A stretch of 64,000 bases of DNA from Aselliscus stoliczkanus (GCA_033961575.1 CM066730.1:119563523-119627522); one strand, 5' to 3'. Positions 24,719 through 36,740 are shown, counted from the stretch's first letter. The notes: generated by a model not told the origin, from the sequence alone. Numbers and translations are program-made.

Positions 24719-25394
24719 TTTTTTCCATATGAAGCCTTTCTGTGGTAATAGAAACCTTTAACCATGCCTTTCACCATTCTGTTCTGGAATCCATCAATCT
24801 GCCTTTTCACACTCAACTTGGAGGTTTTGACCCTCCTCTATTACTCTGTGAGATCTGAACTTCTTTCATCCTTTTTGCTGTATTGCATGCCTTTCTCCTC
24901 TCAAAATCCCCCTTACTTCTGTTCATAGCAGCTGATCTTCTAGACTTTTCATCTAGGGATGGGGTGTAAATGGTTTAACTTTCAAACATTAAATATTAAT
25001 GTTGGCTGGAGCTCTAAGTGGCAAGTCTGTACAGTGCAAACAGTATGGGGGCTCAAAACTTTTGAGTCATGTCGTTGTATACGTCTGGACTCCGTATCTG
25101 TATCTGAATAAACACACTTGCCTCAACTTTGTTAGGATTCTTCAATGCAATTGTTCAAGCCAAAAGGCCTTGAAGCTATAACAGAAGTAGTGCCAAGCCA
25201 AAAAGTTTGATTTAGCTTTTCAAAAATAACAAAAGGTAAAAAATTGGTTTTAAGCTATATTGGGTGAAGGGCTACTACTCAGAGCTCAAAATAAGTTGCC
25301 ACTTCAGACATGGCTACTAAATAAACTAGAAATCATATACAGGAATGCCAGAAACTCATTGTGCTTTGTTCTCATGCATACAAACCAGATAAAG

Positions 25395-25465
25395 GGAATA
25401 CACATCTAGTAGTGGTATGGACTCAGTAGGCATTTAATAAACCCCTGTTGAATGTATGGAAAGAG
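25395..25465 (+). repeat. L2 LINE 3' end fragment
   Basis: 'cagtaggcatttaataaaccc' and 'gttgaatgtatgg' fit the L2 3' end. Confidence 0.6.
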
Positions 25466-25544
25466 AATAATAAGAAGAAGAATATTAATAAGAATTTTGT
25501 CAGAGAATCATTTGGAAGAATGATTCTACACAAACTACACTCTT

Positions 25545-25656
25545 CGTTTTTTGTTTTGTTTTTGGAAGGCAGTGTTACTAGCCCTCACATGTGGGACCGA
25601 ACCGAGGCCGCTGGCTTCCCAAGCCAGCGCTTAACCACCGCGCCACTCGGCCAGCC
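25545..25656 (-). mobile_element. Short tRNA-derived SINE
   Basis: Head complete with a mixed T/G tail (gttttttgttttgtttt) at 25546-25562. TSD 'ctacactctt' lies at 25535-25544 and 25657-25666. Confidence 0.93.
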
Positions 25657-26054
25657 CTACACTCTTTTCTTTAAAGTGACTTCAACCTAAAAGTTCTCCT
25701 ATTGAGAAACACTGCAGAATTGTAGAGATTTGCTTGGCATGCTGGGTAGGTGAGTCTAAATTTGATATTTGCAGGACCTCTGCTGATGTGAGTATCTCTT
25801 GCTTCATTTACCTACCTTATTTATCTGTCAATAAGTATCAATCACCATTAACAGGTTAAACTCATTTTCAACTTTTCTCTGCCTCCCATAGTGTAGGACT
25901 AGAGTAGAAAAGATTAGTTTTCATTATGTCCTAATATAAATAGTTAATTAGACCTACTCGAGCTCCATCTCTCTGCTCCAGGCCAGGGCTTTTTCTTGAG
26001 TGAGCTGATAGCTTTGTGTCTAAGGTAGAGGAAATGGGTTTGATGGACTCTATC

Positions 26055-26290
26055 AAACCATTAATAATTTATTGAGCCCTTGCTATGTGCAAGCACTAAC
26101 AAGGATGCTTATATAAATGATCTCATTTTTAGTCTTCCAACACATCTATCCCCTTTTCACAGATGAAGAAACTGACATATCATTCATTTAAATAATTTGC
26201 CTAAGGTAATGCAGCAAGTGGTGGAGCCAGGGTGGAACCCTGCAATTTGATCCAGAGACTGAACTCTCAGCCACTAAGGTTGTCCTAGGA
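26055..26290 (+). repeat. MIR SINE, nearly complete
   Basis: 'ttattgagcccttgctatgtg', 'gatctcatttttagtcttcc', 'ttttcacagatgaagaaactg', 'aagtggtggagccagggtgg' and 'ctctcagccactaaggt' cover most of MIR in order on the plus strand. Confidence 0.9.
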
Positions 26291-28450
26291 TAACTGAGTT
26301 AATTAATTCTACTCTTGTTTTGTTTTGTTTTCTGTCTGCCAGGCTTGATTTGCTGGATCAGTTCAAGCTAAATAGATTCCTTGTCTCAAGTTGCCAGCAC
26401 AAAAAGGTCTTTTTGCGAAGCTCTTTCTCTTGGCCTGATTATTCCCAAAGCAAAAAGCACCAGCATTGTCAGGTCACTGGGCCACTGGTCCCTAGGGCAG
26501 CAGGCACAGAGGAGTGCCTGCTGGAAGAGTGACAACAGAAGTAGACCCAGTCCTGCCGGCCTACAACCAGGTTAATTGTGCAAAGAGAACCTAGAGAAAT
26601 GATCACTACAGTCGCCAGGTTAAAGGTTCCAGGTAAAGAGTACAAAGTTTAGGGCCTATGGTGAGACCAAGACAGCACAAAGAAAATGATGTCAGAAACA
26701 CAGGTGTTAGACTGCATCTGGAAAACAGGGGTAGAAAAATCCCACCACATCTCAGGCTCACTATGTACAACAGAATGAGGAAAAGTCAAATATCCAGGTT
26801 AGGAACAGAAAGAAAACCCTCCTGGCCTTCTGTAGCACACCCTAACTGCCATGTCAACTCCTTTGAGCCTAGCCTGTCTACTTTTCTGTAAGGTCCTAAT
26901 GGTAAACACTATGTGGATAATCTCTCAATTTCAGCTCTAGGTTCCTAAACTGGTGAAGACATCTCTAGACATTTATGGAACGGTTTATTTTCCACTCTGT
27001 TGTTGCATTCACCTTCCTTGTATGGGGCTGACCCTACTGATGGAGAATCAGATTGAGATCAAAGAGCTTCTTGAATAGTTGCTGAGTGTAATACTAGAAA
27101 TTACTGTGAAAGGACAAGGGCTAGGTCAGATTATCTGTCATTCTTTCTGTCCTGGAATTAGGACCCAGGTCAGGGAGACATTGGCTGGTATATTGCTTCT
27201 CCGTTAGCTCAGCATTCAGTCTTGACCTAAATCCAGATCCTGCCAAACTGTATAGATCCATAAAGACATACTGGGGCAATGCTGATACATTTTCTGCATT
27301 GCAGGATACATAGAGTTCGCTTATTTTCAGACATCATTATTTATTTAAATTTAGATCTGAGGCTATTGCGACCTTATCAGATGGTTTCAAATTTTTCATT
27401 CTAACTTGGGTTTCAGTTTTTTCCAAGTCTTTAGTTATATCCAATGTATCAAAAGATAGTATGACAGTTTCAACAATAATATTTTATGGGGTAAATGTAT
27501 CTCCAGTTGGGGGATTTAGACATCTTCTAGTTTTGCAACTCTAAAGAGAAACAGACTTGCACTGCTGTAGTTTTGAAGGCCAGGCCTGAACAGTTCTCCT
27601 TGCCAGGATGACTCGAGGAGCTCCGTGGTGAGAATCCTATGGGTTGCTCAGTCAACTTGTATTTATATACTCAGGGCAAGTTGACAGCATTATAGGCTCT
27701 TAAGGACTTGGAAAATAAACGTATTCCATGAACTTGATGTATGTAGATATATGAAAATATATGAGGCACAGAAATATGTCCTCTTTCATGGTTCAGACTT
27801 ATAAGTCAGAAAAACGGGACTCCATCAGCATGAAAGATGTTACCAGCTGGAGCCTGGTGAGGCTTTGAGACTAAGGGAATTGTCCTAGAACTATAAGTGG
27901 AGAAGAGGAAAACCTTATAAATGGGTGGGGCAAGAATGCTAGCAGGAAACTCCAGCTGTTATCTCTGTCTTTATTCTTGATCCTCTTGTCCTCAGGGACC
28001 ACTTACAGCCTGGTCATGATGTGCAGAGCCCAGAACAGTAAAGAAGCAACCAGGAGTCAGACTGAAGTTATCAAGCACAGAGATCTGGATCTAAGGGAAA
28101 ACCTGGATTGCAAACTGAATGTGGCCTTCTAGACCCACGTCCAGGAAGATCACATTCCTTCCCAGCAAGGAGCTGTTGGTGGGATTGGGTTCAGCAGAGT
28201 CTTGAGGAAGGAAATAAATCCCAGGAACCCTACTTGATAGAGGATGCTTACAAGAGAAGGGTGACCGCATTCCTCTGCCATGGTTATGGGATGCTGCTGG
28301 GATGCTGCCTACAATATCAAAGGCAGACACCTCTTTTAAACGCCTCTTGCCCTTCTCTATAACTGCCTCCATGAGTCACTACCTAAGATCCATAAATTGA
28401 GGCCTTTGAGCTCAAATTTTTTAATTTGTCGTAACCCCAATATACTGTCC
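26291..28450. other. Intergenic; unrecognised, GC content slightly raised
   Basis: At 26310-26340 a long pyrimidine tract ends in 'gtctgccag', an acceptor-like site, but the following 240 bp end at a weak donor (ggttaat at 26570) and no frame is convincing. At 27600-28380 the sequence is more GC-rich with several short open frames and no family resemblance. I cannot name any feature here. Confidence 0.35.
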
Positions 28451-28454
28451 ATTT

Positions 28455-28700
28455 GGTGCAGGACAGTGGAATGACCACAACCTGGAGTCAAAGTGATAGT
28501 TTGAATGTCGGGTCTGACAGTTATTATCTGTGCCTCCCAGAGGAGTTTGCTTATACCTCTTTAAACTACAGTGTCTTCATTGTGAAAATGGAACCTCTCT
28601 CATATAGATGATGAGAAGATTTAAGAGATAATATATACCTAATATATGCCTTGCACATGGAAGTCATCAGGACATGGTAGCTGTGTTTATTATTTCCCTG
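28455..28700 (-). repeat. MIR SINE
   Basis: Reverse-complement MIR order: 'acctggagtcaaagtgatag', 'ggtctgacagttattatctgtg', 'ttgtgaaaatggaacctctc', 'gagataatatataccta', 'gccttgcacatgg'. Confidence 0.8.
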
Positions 28701-28710
28701 TACCAATATC

Positions 28711-29155
28711 TGTATTAGTTTCCTGTCACAACAAATTATCACAAACTAGAGAAGTTTATTCTCTCACAGTTCTGGAGTTGAGGAATCCAAAATCAAGCTG
28801 TCAGCAGGGTTAGCGTCTTCTAGAGACTCTGAGGGAGAACGCTTTTGTTGCATGCTTCTCTCCCAGCTTCTGTAGCCGCCAGAAATCTTTGGTATACCTT
28901 GATTTGTAGACACCGTATTCCAGTCTCTGCCTCTGTCTTCATATTCCCTTCCCTTCTGTGTCTCTGTGTATCTTCTCCTTTTCTGTTACTTTTAAGGACA
29001 TATATTGCTGGATGTAGGGCCCACCCTAATTCAGGATGATCTCATCTGGAGATCTTTATCTTAATTACACCTGCAAATACCTTATTCCAAAGAAGGCCAT
29101 ATACAGAGGTTCCAAGGGGACCTACTTATGGGGGAACATTATTCAATTCATTACA
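28711..29155 (-). mobile_element. MLT1-type MaLR LTR
   Basis: Reads as reverse MLT1: 'tgtattagtttcctgtcac', 'ctctcacagttctggag', 'ccgccagaaatctttggtat', 'gggcccaccctaattcagg'. It ends at 'attcaattcattaca'. It is a solo-type LTR of the ERVL-MaLR group with no coding sequence. The next LTR starts six bases away in the opposite orientation. Confidence 0.85.
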
Positions 29156-29160
29156 AAACA

Positions 29161-29547
29161 TGAGATTAGCTGAATTGTATCCCCCAAAATTCATATATTA
29201 AAGCCCTAACCCCAATACCTCAGAATGTGACTGTACTTAGATATAGGGCCTTTAAAGAGATAATTAAATTAAAATGAGGCCGTTAGTGTGCGCCCTAATC
29301 TAGTTTGACTTGTGTTCTTGTAAGGAGAGGAAATTTGGACACAAAGAGAGAGACCCCAGGAATGGATACACTGTGTGAGGACACACTGAAAAAGTGACCA
29401 TCTATAAGCCAAGGAGAGAGGCCTCCAAAAAAATCAAGCCGAAATGCACCTGATCCTGGACTTGCAGTCTCCAGAACTCTGGGAAAATAAATTTCTGTTG
29501 TCTAAGCCTGTGGTGTTTAGTTATGGCCACCCTGGCAAACTAATACA
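29161..29547 (+). mobile_element. MLT1-type MaLR LTR
   Basis: Forward MLT1 landmarks: 'agctgaattgtatccccc', 'aaagccctaaccccaatacc', 'gaatgtgactgtacttaga', 'gaggaaatttggacacaaag', 'ccagaactctgggaaaataaat' and the end 'aaactaataca'. It is head to head with the preceding minus-strand LTR. No direct repeat was recognised at its ends. Confidence 0.88.
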
Positions 29548-30885
29548 ATGCACAATGTTAATGACTGGCTTTCTTTCTTTTGTTTCTTTAGGTTACACAT
29601 GAATCTGACTCCGTATCGTGTGGTCATGAACCCCTTGTTTGATGTGATCTTACAATGAGAGGGAAGCTGCTTTTGTTCCTGCTCAGACACTACTTAGTAA
29701 ACCAGGCAGTGTCACGTCACTGAAATCCTATTTGATTTTGTAGCAGAATTAAGTAAAATATAGTGAATACAGTCAAGTACCAGATAACTGAAATTCTACA
29801 GTATCTCAGACCATCACAATGAAAATTATGGTTATTATGAAATCTAGATGGTATAGAAGATACAGGTTAAAACTAGAAGTTTCTTTCAAATAAAAACCCT
29901 TATTATAAGCTTTTCTTGTGATCCACCTTATCCTTTTGTAATTTAAATGTAAAAAAAACTTTTTGGTTAATTGACCATTTTGATTAATGAGGTAAAATAA
30001 AAGTCCTATGACATATACATGATATTCTACCTCATTTCAACTTAAGAGTCATTTTGTATGTTAGTAACCTATTCTACCATCCTCCATTAGCAAATTCTAA
30101 AAGTTAGTCTTCTTGAACATGAAACTTTGCATCTTTTAATTTATGGGCTTCAAAGAAACCCTAAACTCTTAAGTGTTATCTTTTTAAATTAGCTTATGAT
30201 TAGCACAGCTGTTATTTTAGTTTGCTGTTTTATTGCTTTTGTAAAGAGCTCTGGGATTTTTATGAAGGTGCTAAGCTTATAGTGTATTTTTAATCACCAT
30301 TTCAGTTATAATTATCTTTGTCATTAAAAACAGTACATCTGTTAGCCTATGTTGGCACTTAAATAATAATATATATAAGCAATTAACAGTAAATATTAAT
30401 AATGATATTGATAACCTCTAAGACAGAAAGCAAGAATGATAGAGTTAAAGAAGCCTACATAGTTCTCTGAAGCTTTTCTCTGACAAGTATAATTTCAAAT
30501 ATGTTTATTGCTGAGATACTTATCTAATGTATTCATTATGACTGGTGTAACTAGAGATTTTAGGGCAATATATCAACTAGTGCTCTGGGGGTGGATCTCA
30601 CATTGTCCTCTCTTAACAATAGTTGGCAGCAGGTAACATTCCTTTCCTCTGTGTCTACTCTGACCTGCTTCAAGGTCAAGATGATGAATATATGATCCAC
30701 CACTCATGTCTCTTTGTAAATATATGGATTTCTGACAGTAACTGTAATCAACATATTTCTTCACTATGGTAACAGCAATAAATAGTTTATTGAGAAAAGC
30801 AAGGGACACAGGAGGTAGTGATACTCTAGTCTCTATGGCTGACGTGTGTACATTGGAATAATACTCGATGACATTATGATTCAAG
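29548..30885. other. Intergenic; unrecognised
   Basis: A strong pyrimidine tract with AG at about 29570-29590 resembles a splice acceptor, but no donor or open frame follows convincingly. Otherwise this is unique AT-rich DNA. Confidence 0.35.
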
Positions 30886-30889
30886 TGCC

Positions 30890-31040
30890 TTGAACAGATC
30901 GTCTTGCTCTAAACTGTAAACTCTACTGGGGTTGAATCTCTCTCTTTTGCCTTTGTATCCCAAGTGCTTAACACAGTACCAGGAAATCAGAGGTGATCAA
31001 TAAATAATTTTTAACAGGTAAATTAATGAATGAGCAAACT
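30890..31040 (+). repeat. L2 LINE 3' end
   Basis: 'ctaaactgtaaactctactgg', 'ttgcctttgtatcccaagtgc', 'ttaacacagtaccaggaa' and 'gatcaataaataatttt' follow the L2 3' end. Confidence 0.8.
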
Positions 31041-31228
31041 GCAAAGTGTATCATCATTTCATTGAAAAAAGGTATTTGTTGCTTAGTCAAGAGTGATAAA
31101 TGGTACTGAACCCCATCTGGTGAAATTAAAACAAAAACAAAAAACATATAGGTCATGTTACCTCAGGCTGAAACAAAGAATTATTAAGCTGCAGAGAAAA
31201 TGGAAAACACACACATCTGTGAAATAAG

Positions 31229-31229
<1 letters not shown>

Positions 31230-31273
<44 letters not shown>
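31230..31273. repeat. (AT)n microsatellite
   Basis: 22 uninterrupted AT units. Confidence 0.97.
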
Positions 31274-31279
<6 letters not shown>

Positions 31280-31326
31280 AGCATAAAGAAATTCAAACAG
31301 AATATATAAACATGGTATATGATATC

Positions 31327-31395
31327 AGACAATTAAGTTTGTGAACTTTTCACTGTGTGCTTACATGGTGGGAAAGTTCACGAACTTAATTGTCT
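31327..31395. mobile_element. Palindromic mariner-type MITE
   Basis: A 27-bp terminal inverted repeat (31327-31353 and 31369-31395) with only two or three mismatches and a 15-nt spacer. The ends read 'agacaattaagtttgtgaac' and, on the other strand, 'agacaattaagttcgtgaac'. The motif 'gacaattaa..t.gtgaactt' also matches the ends of the mariner relic at 53144-53710. It has no coding capacity. If transcribed it would fold into a long hairpin. Confidence 0.85.
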
Positions 31396-31419
31396 AACCT
31401 TTTCATACATGCTGTACAA

Positions 31420-32200
31420 AAAAAAAAAAAGAAAGAAAGATGATAGGCATTTGAGATCTTACTTAAGAAGCCTCTAGAGGAAATGCAAAATCAAATGGAG
31501 TTTATTGTGAAAAGTCAATGGAGGAAATAAGTTTTGAAACAGATTTTGAAGAAGCTGAGAGTTCTCATTTGGTAAGAAGTAAAAAATTGACAGATTAGGA
31601 AGCCACTGTAGGAATTTGAAGAGCCTAATGGAATTAAGGCACAAAATTATGTGGGAAAAATTTTCTTTTTTTTCCCCCGCCCCTGTGGGAAAATTTTTTA
31701 ATGAACTCATGCAACATAGAAACATTTACACAGGAAAACTTGGTATATGTACAAATGTTTGAAGAATGTATTAAACATAATTCACTGATTCATTTCTGCA
31801 AATAATATCCTTGGGTCCCAGCCGGAGGGAAGCTGGTTCAGATAATGGCTTTCTGAAGTCAAATTGTTATACTTGCCTACACAAGCCTAGTTAATAATCC
31901 TTCAAAATCTAACCACCTGTGAGTGAGAGGTGGAGGAAGTAGTAATAAATAAACTATTTTACTGTACCTCAGGGAAATATATTCATAATTTTACCCTACC
32001 TGAATCATGGGAGGGTAATTGTGATGCCTTTGACAAGGTTTTCCATAAAATCACAGGGTTTGTCTGTATATATTAGGTGAAGTAGAGAGTCAAGTCGATC
32101 AGTAATGTTGAGTACAGAATAAAACAACAAAACAAAACTTTTCCCTCAATTACCTGAATCATTAAGGTAAGAGTGGGTTTTATAAAGAGTACATTTTCTA
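31420..32200. other. Intergenic; unrecognised
   Basis: An A-rich run at 31419-31440 borders purine-rich sequence. No gene or named repeat is supported. Confidence 0.35.
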
Positions 32201-32203
32201 GAT

Positions 32204-32557
32204 CAGTGGTTCTTATTGTGTTTGAAACAAAATAAGCTATATCTGTTGACTGAATAAATAGCATGTTTTGCACTAATTTCTTTGAATATGAGTTATGATA
32301 AGCAACAAAGCAAAATTTCATTTACAAATATTTCTGACCACAAATATGCACAAAGGTCCACGTCTATAGATGTGGGAGCAGTTCTCAGAAAAGAGGGGTT
32401 AGGTGAGGCAATGCAAAAAGTCTCAAAAGGGATTTGTAACAATGTGCCTCGTTTTGGCCATTGTATGCATTTTGAAACAAAACTAAATGTGGAATTGTTC
32501 AACAATGTTTCCTGGTAAAATATGGTTCTTTTAACTGGAAAAAGTTAGGGACCACCG
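32204..32557. mobile_element. Possible hAT-type DNA transposon fossil
   Basis: It begins 'cagtggttct' and ends 'agggaccaccg', whose reverse complement begins 'cggtggtccct'. This is the hAT-type CAGNGGTYC terminal pattern over a 354-bp interval. The interior is not recognised, so the call rests on the ends alone. Confidence 0.35.
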
Positions 32558-32559
32558 AG

Positions 32560-34585
32560 CTAGACAATTGCTTGGATCTGTGCTGACAGTTGTGACTTTC
32601 TAGGATCACAGGATTAAAGAGCATCTCAGCAGATCTGACATCTTTGGCTGTCTTTGTGATTGATGCTCATCATGGTAGCCAGGAACCATGATGATACTAC
32701 CTCCATCAGTCATGAAAGAAGGCTGTCATTTCACGCATATTGCCACAATTTGAGGACATATCTGAAGAGTGGAAGCAATGAAATGGCAGCATGGCCAATC
32801 CCGTAAATTTAGCCATTTATCATATATTACAAGATCTAGATAGAGTATGTGGCCAGGGTGATGGGTATTAATAGTGGAGATGGTTTGGTTTAAATAGTTT
32901 ATTGTTTATAGTTGTAACTAAAGGGTGATTTATTTTCTTCTCCAGAAAATAACCCTAGTTAGGACTGAGAAGATTAACTGTCAGAAATTACTTAAATAAG
33001 AAAGAAAATGATTTTGTTTATTCCATAACAGATTTAAATTACAACAGAATTGAAAAGGAATATAAAAGTTATGAAATGCAAAGAAAATGAAAATGTAGAA
33101 TATATATACACACACCATCAAATCACCAGTTCAGATAAATCATTTTGCTTAGTATTGAGAGCACAGTTAATAATGGATTATCTCCAAAAATACTTAAAAT
33201 GTAGCATTGTAAGAGGTAGCTCCTTTTGTTTATTTAATTTTTGCACAGCCAGATAATTTTGAGAAAAACAGTATGGCAAAAAGTAATAAAATTGCTAGAT
33301 ACAGCATCCCAGTTAAAAATAGCTACAAATAGAAACCCATGCTTGGTAGAACAAAAAATAAACTTAAAAAAAATTTTTGTTTCTGTGGAATCAAATATCT
33401 CTGACAGGGACAAATAGCAAAACACTAAAGTTGAAAAATAAATATAGAGAAGCTTAGCCATAGAATTAAAACTAGATTAAAAAAAAAAACAAAACCCTGA
33501 TTATAATAAATGATTTTCAGATGGTTTAGGTTTGAAGATTTTTAAAAATTGTATACTCACGTTAGATTTGTGAATTAGTACATAATAGGGGCCATTTTCT
33601 ACCTACGCTTGTATCTCAGCATCTAACAAATACTGGCACAATGTGACATGTACCTTTTAGGATATTTACCAGTCCTATCTTTGAAAATTTGCTTTATATC
33701 TATAGTGGGTACTAGGTCCCATATTGGAACAAGATGACCCTTCTCTATCATCATAGCAGATTGCACTACGCACAGAGGCAGGAGAGGTACATGCCCCAAG
33801 ATGGGTGGGTCTGAGCCTGTCTTTAGAACACTTGGAACTGGAGCACAGTTAATTAACGCTGGAATAGAAAAGAGATGCAAAGCCAGTGCCGGATCATGTT
33901 TGGGCATGTGCCTTTGCTGAAGCAAAGAAAGTCAGGTGAGAGACAAGAGGGAGGGAGGGAGGGAGGGAGAGAGTCAGACAGACAGGCACTAAAGGAGAAA
34001 GGGAGAGTGAGAACAAGAGGAAAAGCACATGCTCAGTGAGAGACAGTCCCCATGAAATGTTCTTGTTCTGTAGGTCCTGCTTATGGTTCCACATGAGGTT
34101 AGACTGGAGTTCCCAACCTTGGCTTCTGTGAGGTTCCCCTCCCTATACATTTTATAATAAACTTCTATTGTGCTTAAGTATTAGGCTGAGTTAAATACAG
34201 AGCATGGAGGGAAAGATTAAGTTCTGTGGAAGTTAGAGGGGAGTTAAATATTAAGCAGAGTCATAACATCTCTCTTCTCTCAGGTTTCTCTATTTGGAGC
34301 TTTATTAAAACACAATACCTGCACTTCTAGGCTGTATATATGATGTAATAAGGTAAAGTGTGCATAGTAACTTCTTTAAGTCATATGGTTTTTCAGTGGA
34401 CCAGAATATGATTTCCAAACACATAACCCTCCTACTAGGTTATGCTTAGTCAAAACTTTAAGATTTTGAGACATTCAGCCAAAATTAGGTTACAAGTTCC
34501 TTACTCTATAGAATGTGTTTTTGCCTAAGTAAGCATGATTTGACACCATTTGTACTTTCTGTAGAAATAAAGAAGTTAGAACAAA
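32560..34585. other. Intergenic; unrecognised, with a GGGA repeat
   Basis: Contains a (GAGG)n tract at 33948-33971 and a 10-bp inverted repeat 'tcatcatggt/accatgatga' at 32667-32694. No gene is supported. Confidence 0.4.
33948..33971. repeat. (GGGA)n microsatellite
   Basis: About six GGGA units in a purine-rich tract extending to about 34022. Confidence 0.9.
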
Positions 34586-34714
34586 AACTGTAATGAGCTA
34601 CCATCTTTGGTCTAAAAAACTGAAAACAAAAAATCTCAGAGTTGATGAGGGTTTAGGTAAATGGGCTATCTCATACTGGATGTTTGAATTACAGTAGGAA
34701 ATATACCAATATTA

Positions 34715-34805
34715 ATTGATTTTACAAATATTTACTGAATGTATTCAAGATGTTGGACACTATTCTAGGCACTCAAAGTCAGCAGCAAACAAAACAGTCA
34801 AAAAT
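34715..34805 (-). repeat. L2 LINE 3' fragment
   Basis: 'acaaatatttactgaatg' and 'cactattctaggcactca' match the reverse complement of the L2 3' end. Confidence 0.6.
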
Positions 34806-34885
34806 CTAGACCTGCATGTAACTTAACGTTTTTCAAAATATTTAAAACTATACATAGCCTTTTAACCTAAGAGTTGCCCTTATTT

Positions 34886-34932
34886 TATATATATATATAT
34901 ATATATTATATATGTATATATTATATATATAT
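34886..34932. repeat. (AT)n-rich microsatellite, interrupted
   Basis: AT units with a 'tatgtata' interruption. Confidence 0.9.
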
Positions 34933-35039
34933 CTAAATATATAAATATTTTTACACAGTGGTATACTATGCAGCCACTAAACACAAGATTTTTGAAAACT
35001 ATACTGTTAGGTTAAAAATTAGGTTAAAAATTAGGTTAA

Positions 35040-35490
35040 GGGGCGGCCGAGGGGCACATTGGTTAAGTGCTGGTTTTGGGGTGCCAGCGGCCCCGGTTCG
35101 GATCCCACATATGAGGGCCAGTGACACTGCCCTCTAGAGCTAACAACAGCTCCACCTGGAGCTGGGCTGTGCGAACCCCAGCGACGGTGTAGGCTGCAGC
35201 CCCTGCTGCAGTGGGCTGCCATAGGCTACAGTGAGTGGCTGGCAGCCAGTGTGAGTGGCTGGCCGCCAGCACGAGCTGCCAATAGCCGCGGTGAGCAACC
35301 ATCCAGAAGCCGGTGACCGATCTGCCTCATCTGGAAAGAGCTCAATGATGATACCAACATGGGCCAGTGAAGCAACTTCCTCCGCAACTAGACTGAAGAA
35401 CAAAAAGACAGCAACTTGTCTGTTTCCCTTCCTGATTCCCCAATGCTGTTCCCCTCCCCCAATTCCCCAATAAAAATCTTTAAAAAAAAA
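35040..35490 (+). mobile_element. Complex (long) tRNA-headed SINE
   Basis: Head 'ggggcggccgaggggcacatt' followed by the standard body and 'ccccaataaaaatcttt' plus A tail. TSD 'aaaattaggttaa' flanks it (35027-35039 and 35491-35503). The target itself was a tandem 'aggttaaaaatt' repeat. Confidence 0.94.
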
Positions 35491-36253
35491 AAAATTAGGT
35501 TAAAAGGAATAACTAGAGTAGGCTGTCATCCTCATGAAAAATGCATTAAGTACACACATACATATATTTTTTTAAGACAAGACATATATAGGAAATCATT
35601 AAAGGTAGTTGCTACTGTGTGATGGGATCATAGACTTTTTTTCTCTTATTATGTCTCTATGTTTCTAAATTTTCTGTAATAAACCTGTATGATTTGCTAT
35701 CTTTTGCCTCAAGTGTAAGATCCATGATGTTTCCCATTTTCACATATTTAAAATTGAAAATGATAAACTCAACTCAGGCAAGGATCTGTCTGCCTTGGAA
35801 ACTGAGTTGACTCAATGAATGTGTCATTGTCAAAAAAAAAAATCCCCATACTTTAGGCAAAAGAGTACATCGTAGTACAGTTGTCACTATGCATGTTTGA
35901 CACTGACAATGCCTAACAGCTAATTAATACTTTTGTCATTTCAGTTATTTGTGTCAAAAGTCACCTATGAATTTTAACTTTAATTTGGATCCATATGTGT
36001 TGTTTAAAATGTCCTTTGAAAAGATGAGCACAGTGTACATGAAAGAATTCAGTTAATGGCAGTGGATCCTTAACAATAGCTTGAGATGGATTCTCATTCC
36101 AGTCTGAACAGCTATGTGTCCCAATTTCCTACTGCATGCAATGTAATTAAGGATGTAAACAAAACAGAGGATAGAAGAACTGCTGGTGATAGGCGGCAAG
36201 TTAATGTGAAATTAACTCTCAATCCAAAAGGTGCTAATAAAAAGTTCAAGTTT

Positions 36254-36364
36254 GGGGCAGGCCGAGTGGCACGGTGGTTAAGCGTTGGCTTGGGAAGCCA
36301 GCAGTCCCAGTCCGGGACCCACATGTGAGGGCCAGTGACACTGCCCTCAAAAAATAGAAGAAAA
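36254..36364 (+). mobile_element. Short tRNA-derived SINE
   Basis: Head 'gcaggccgagtggcacgg', end 'gacactgccctc', A-rich tail. TSD 'aaaaagttcaagttt' lies on both sides (36239-36253 and 36365-36379). Confidence 0.95.
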
Positions 36365-36551
36365 AAAAAGTTCAAGTTTTAGGGTACAGTGTAGTGAATG
36401 TCTGTTGTTTTTATCCACTTGGCATCTATAGTTTCCATTTCTGGTAAAATAGGACTGTTTCCCCCAAAAAAATTTCCTTTTGGGAACCACTCCTCAGCCC
36501 ATGTAAACTAAATAGGTTTGACACACACACGGAGCTCGAGAGCTCTGCTGT

Positions 36552-36740
36552 ACAGCACAGTAGTGTCTATTTAATTTAAATCTAAATTACTTAAGGTAAA
36601 ATTTAAAATTTAGCTCCTCAGTTGCTGCATCAGGCATATTTCAAGTGATTCATAGCTGCACATGACTAGTGGCTACCATACTGAACAGTGCAAATTAGAG
36701 AACCTTTCCACATCACAGTAAGTTCTCTTGAATCGTGCTG
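36552..36740 (+). mobile_element. hAT-Charlie nonautonomous element
   Basis: Contains the conserved pieces 'cagctcctcag'-like, 'catatttcaagtgattcatagc', 'gactagtggctaccata' and 'gaacagtgcaaattagagaac', and ends near 'cttgaatcgtgctg'. I recognise the family as a common mammalian hAT fossil, but its exact name is uncertain. Confidence 0.75.

Larger units (their letters stand above)
34590..35705 (+). repeat. L1M-type LINE 3' region carrying an L2-like piece and a SINE
   Basis: L1 3' landmarks are 'aaaaactgtaatgagctacc', 'gatgagggtttaggtaaatgg', 'cagtggtatactatgcagcc' and 'ttctgtaataaacctgtatg'. Between 34715 and 34805 there is L2-like sequence. A complex SINE is inserted at 35040-35490. The A/T-rich (AT)n zone at 34886-34932 lies within. 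Confidence 0.55.

Noticed and set aside
26320..26575. Possible exon after a strong acceptor
   Set aside because: Donor is poor and two frames are equally open, so nothing distinguishes it from chance.
31230..31273. AT-rich tract as possible replication origin or attachment region
   Set aside because: A plain (AT)n microsatellite is sufficient explanation.
32667..32694. 10-bp inverted repeat with 8-nt spacer
   Set aside because: Arms of this length occur by chance at this scale; no other sign of function.
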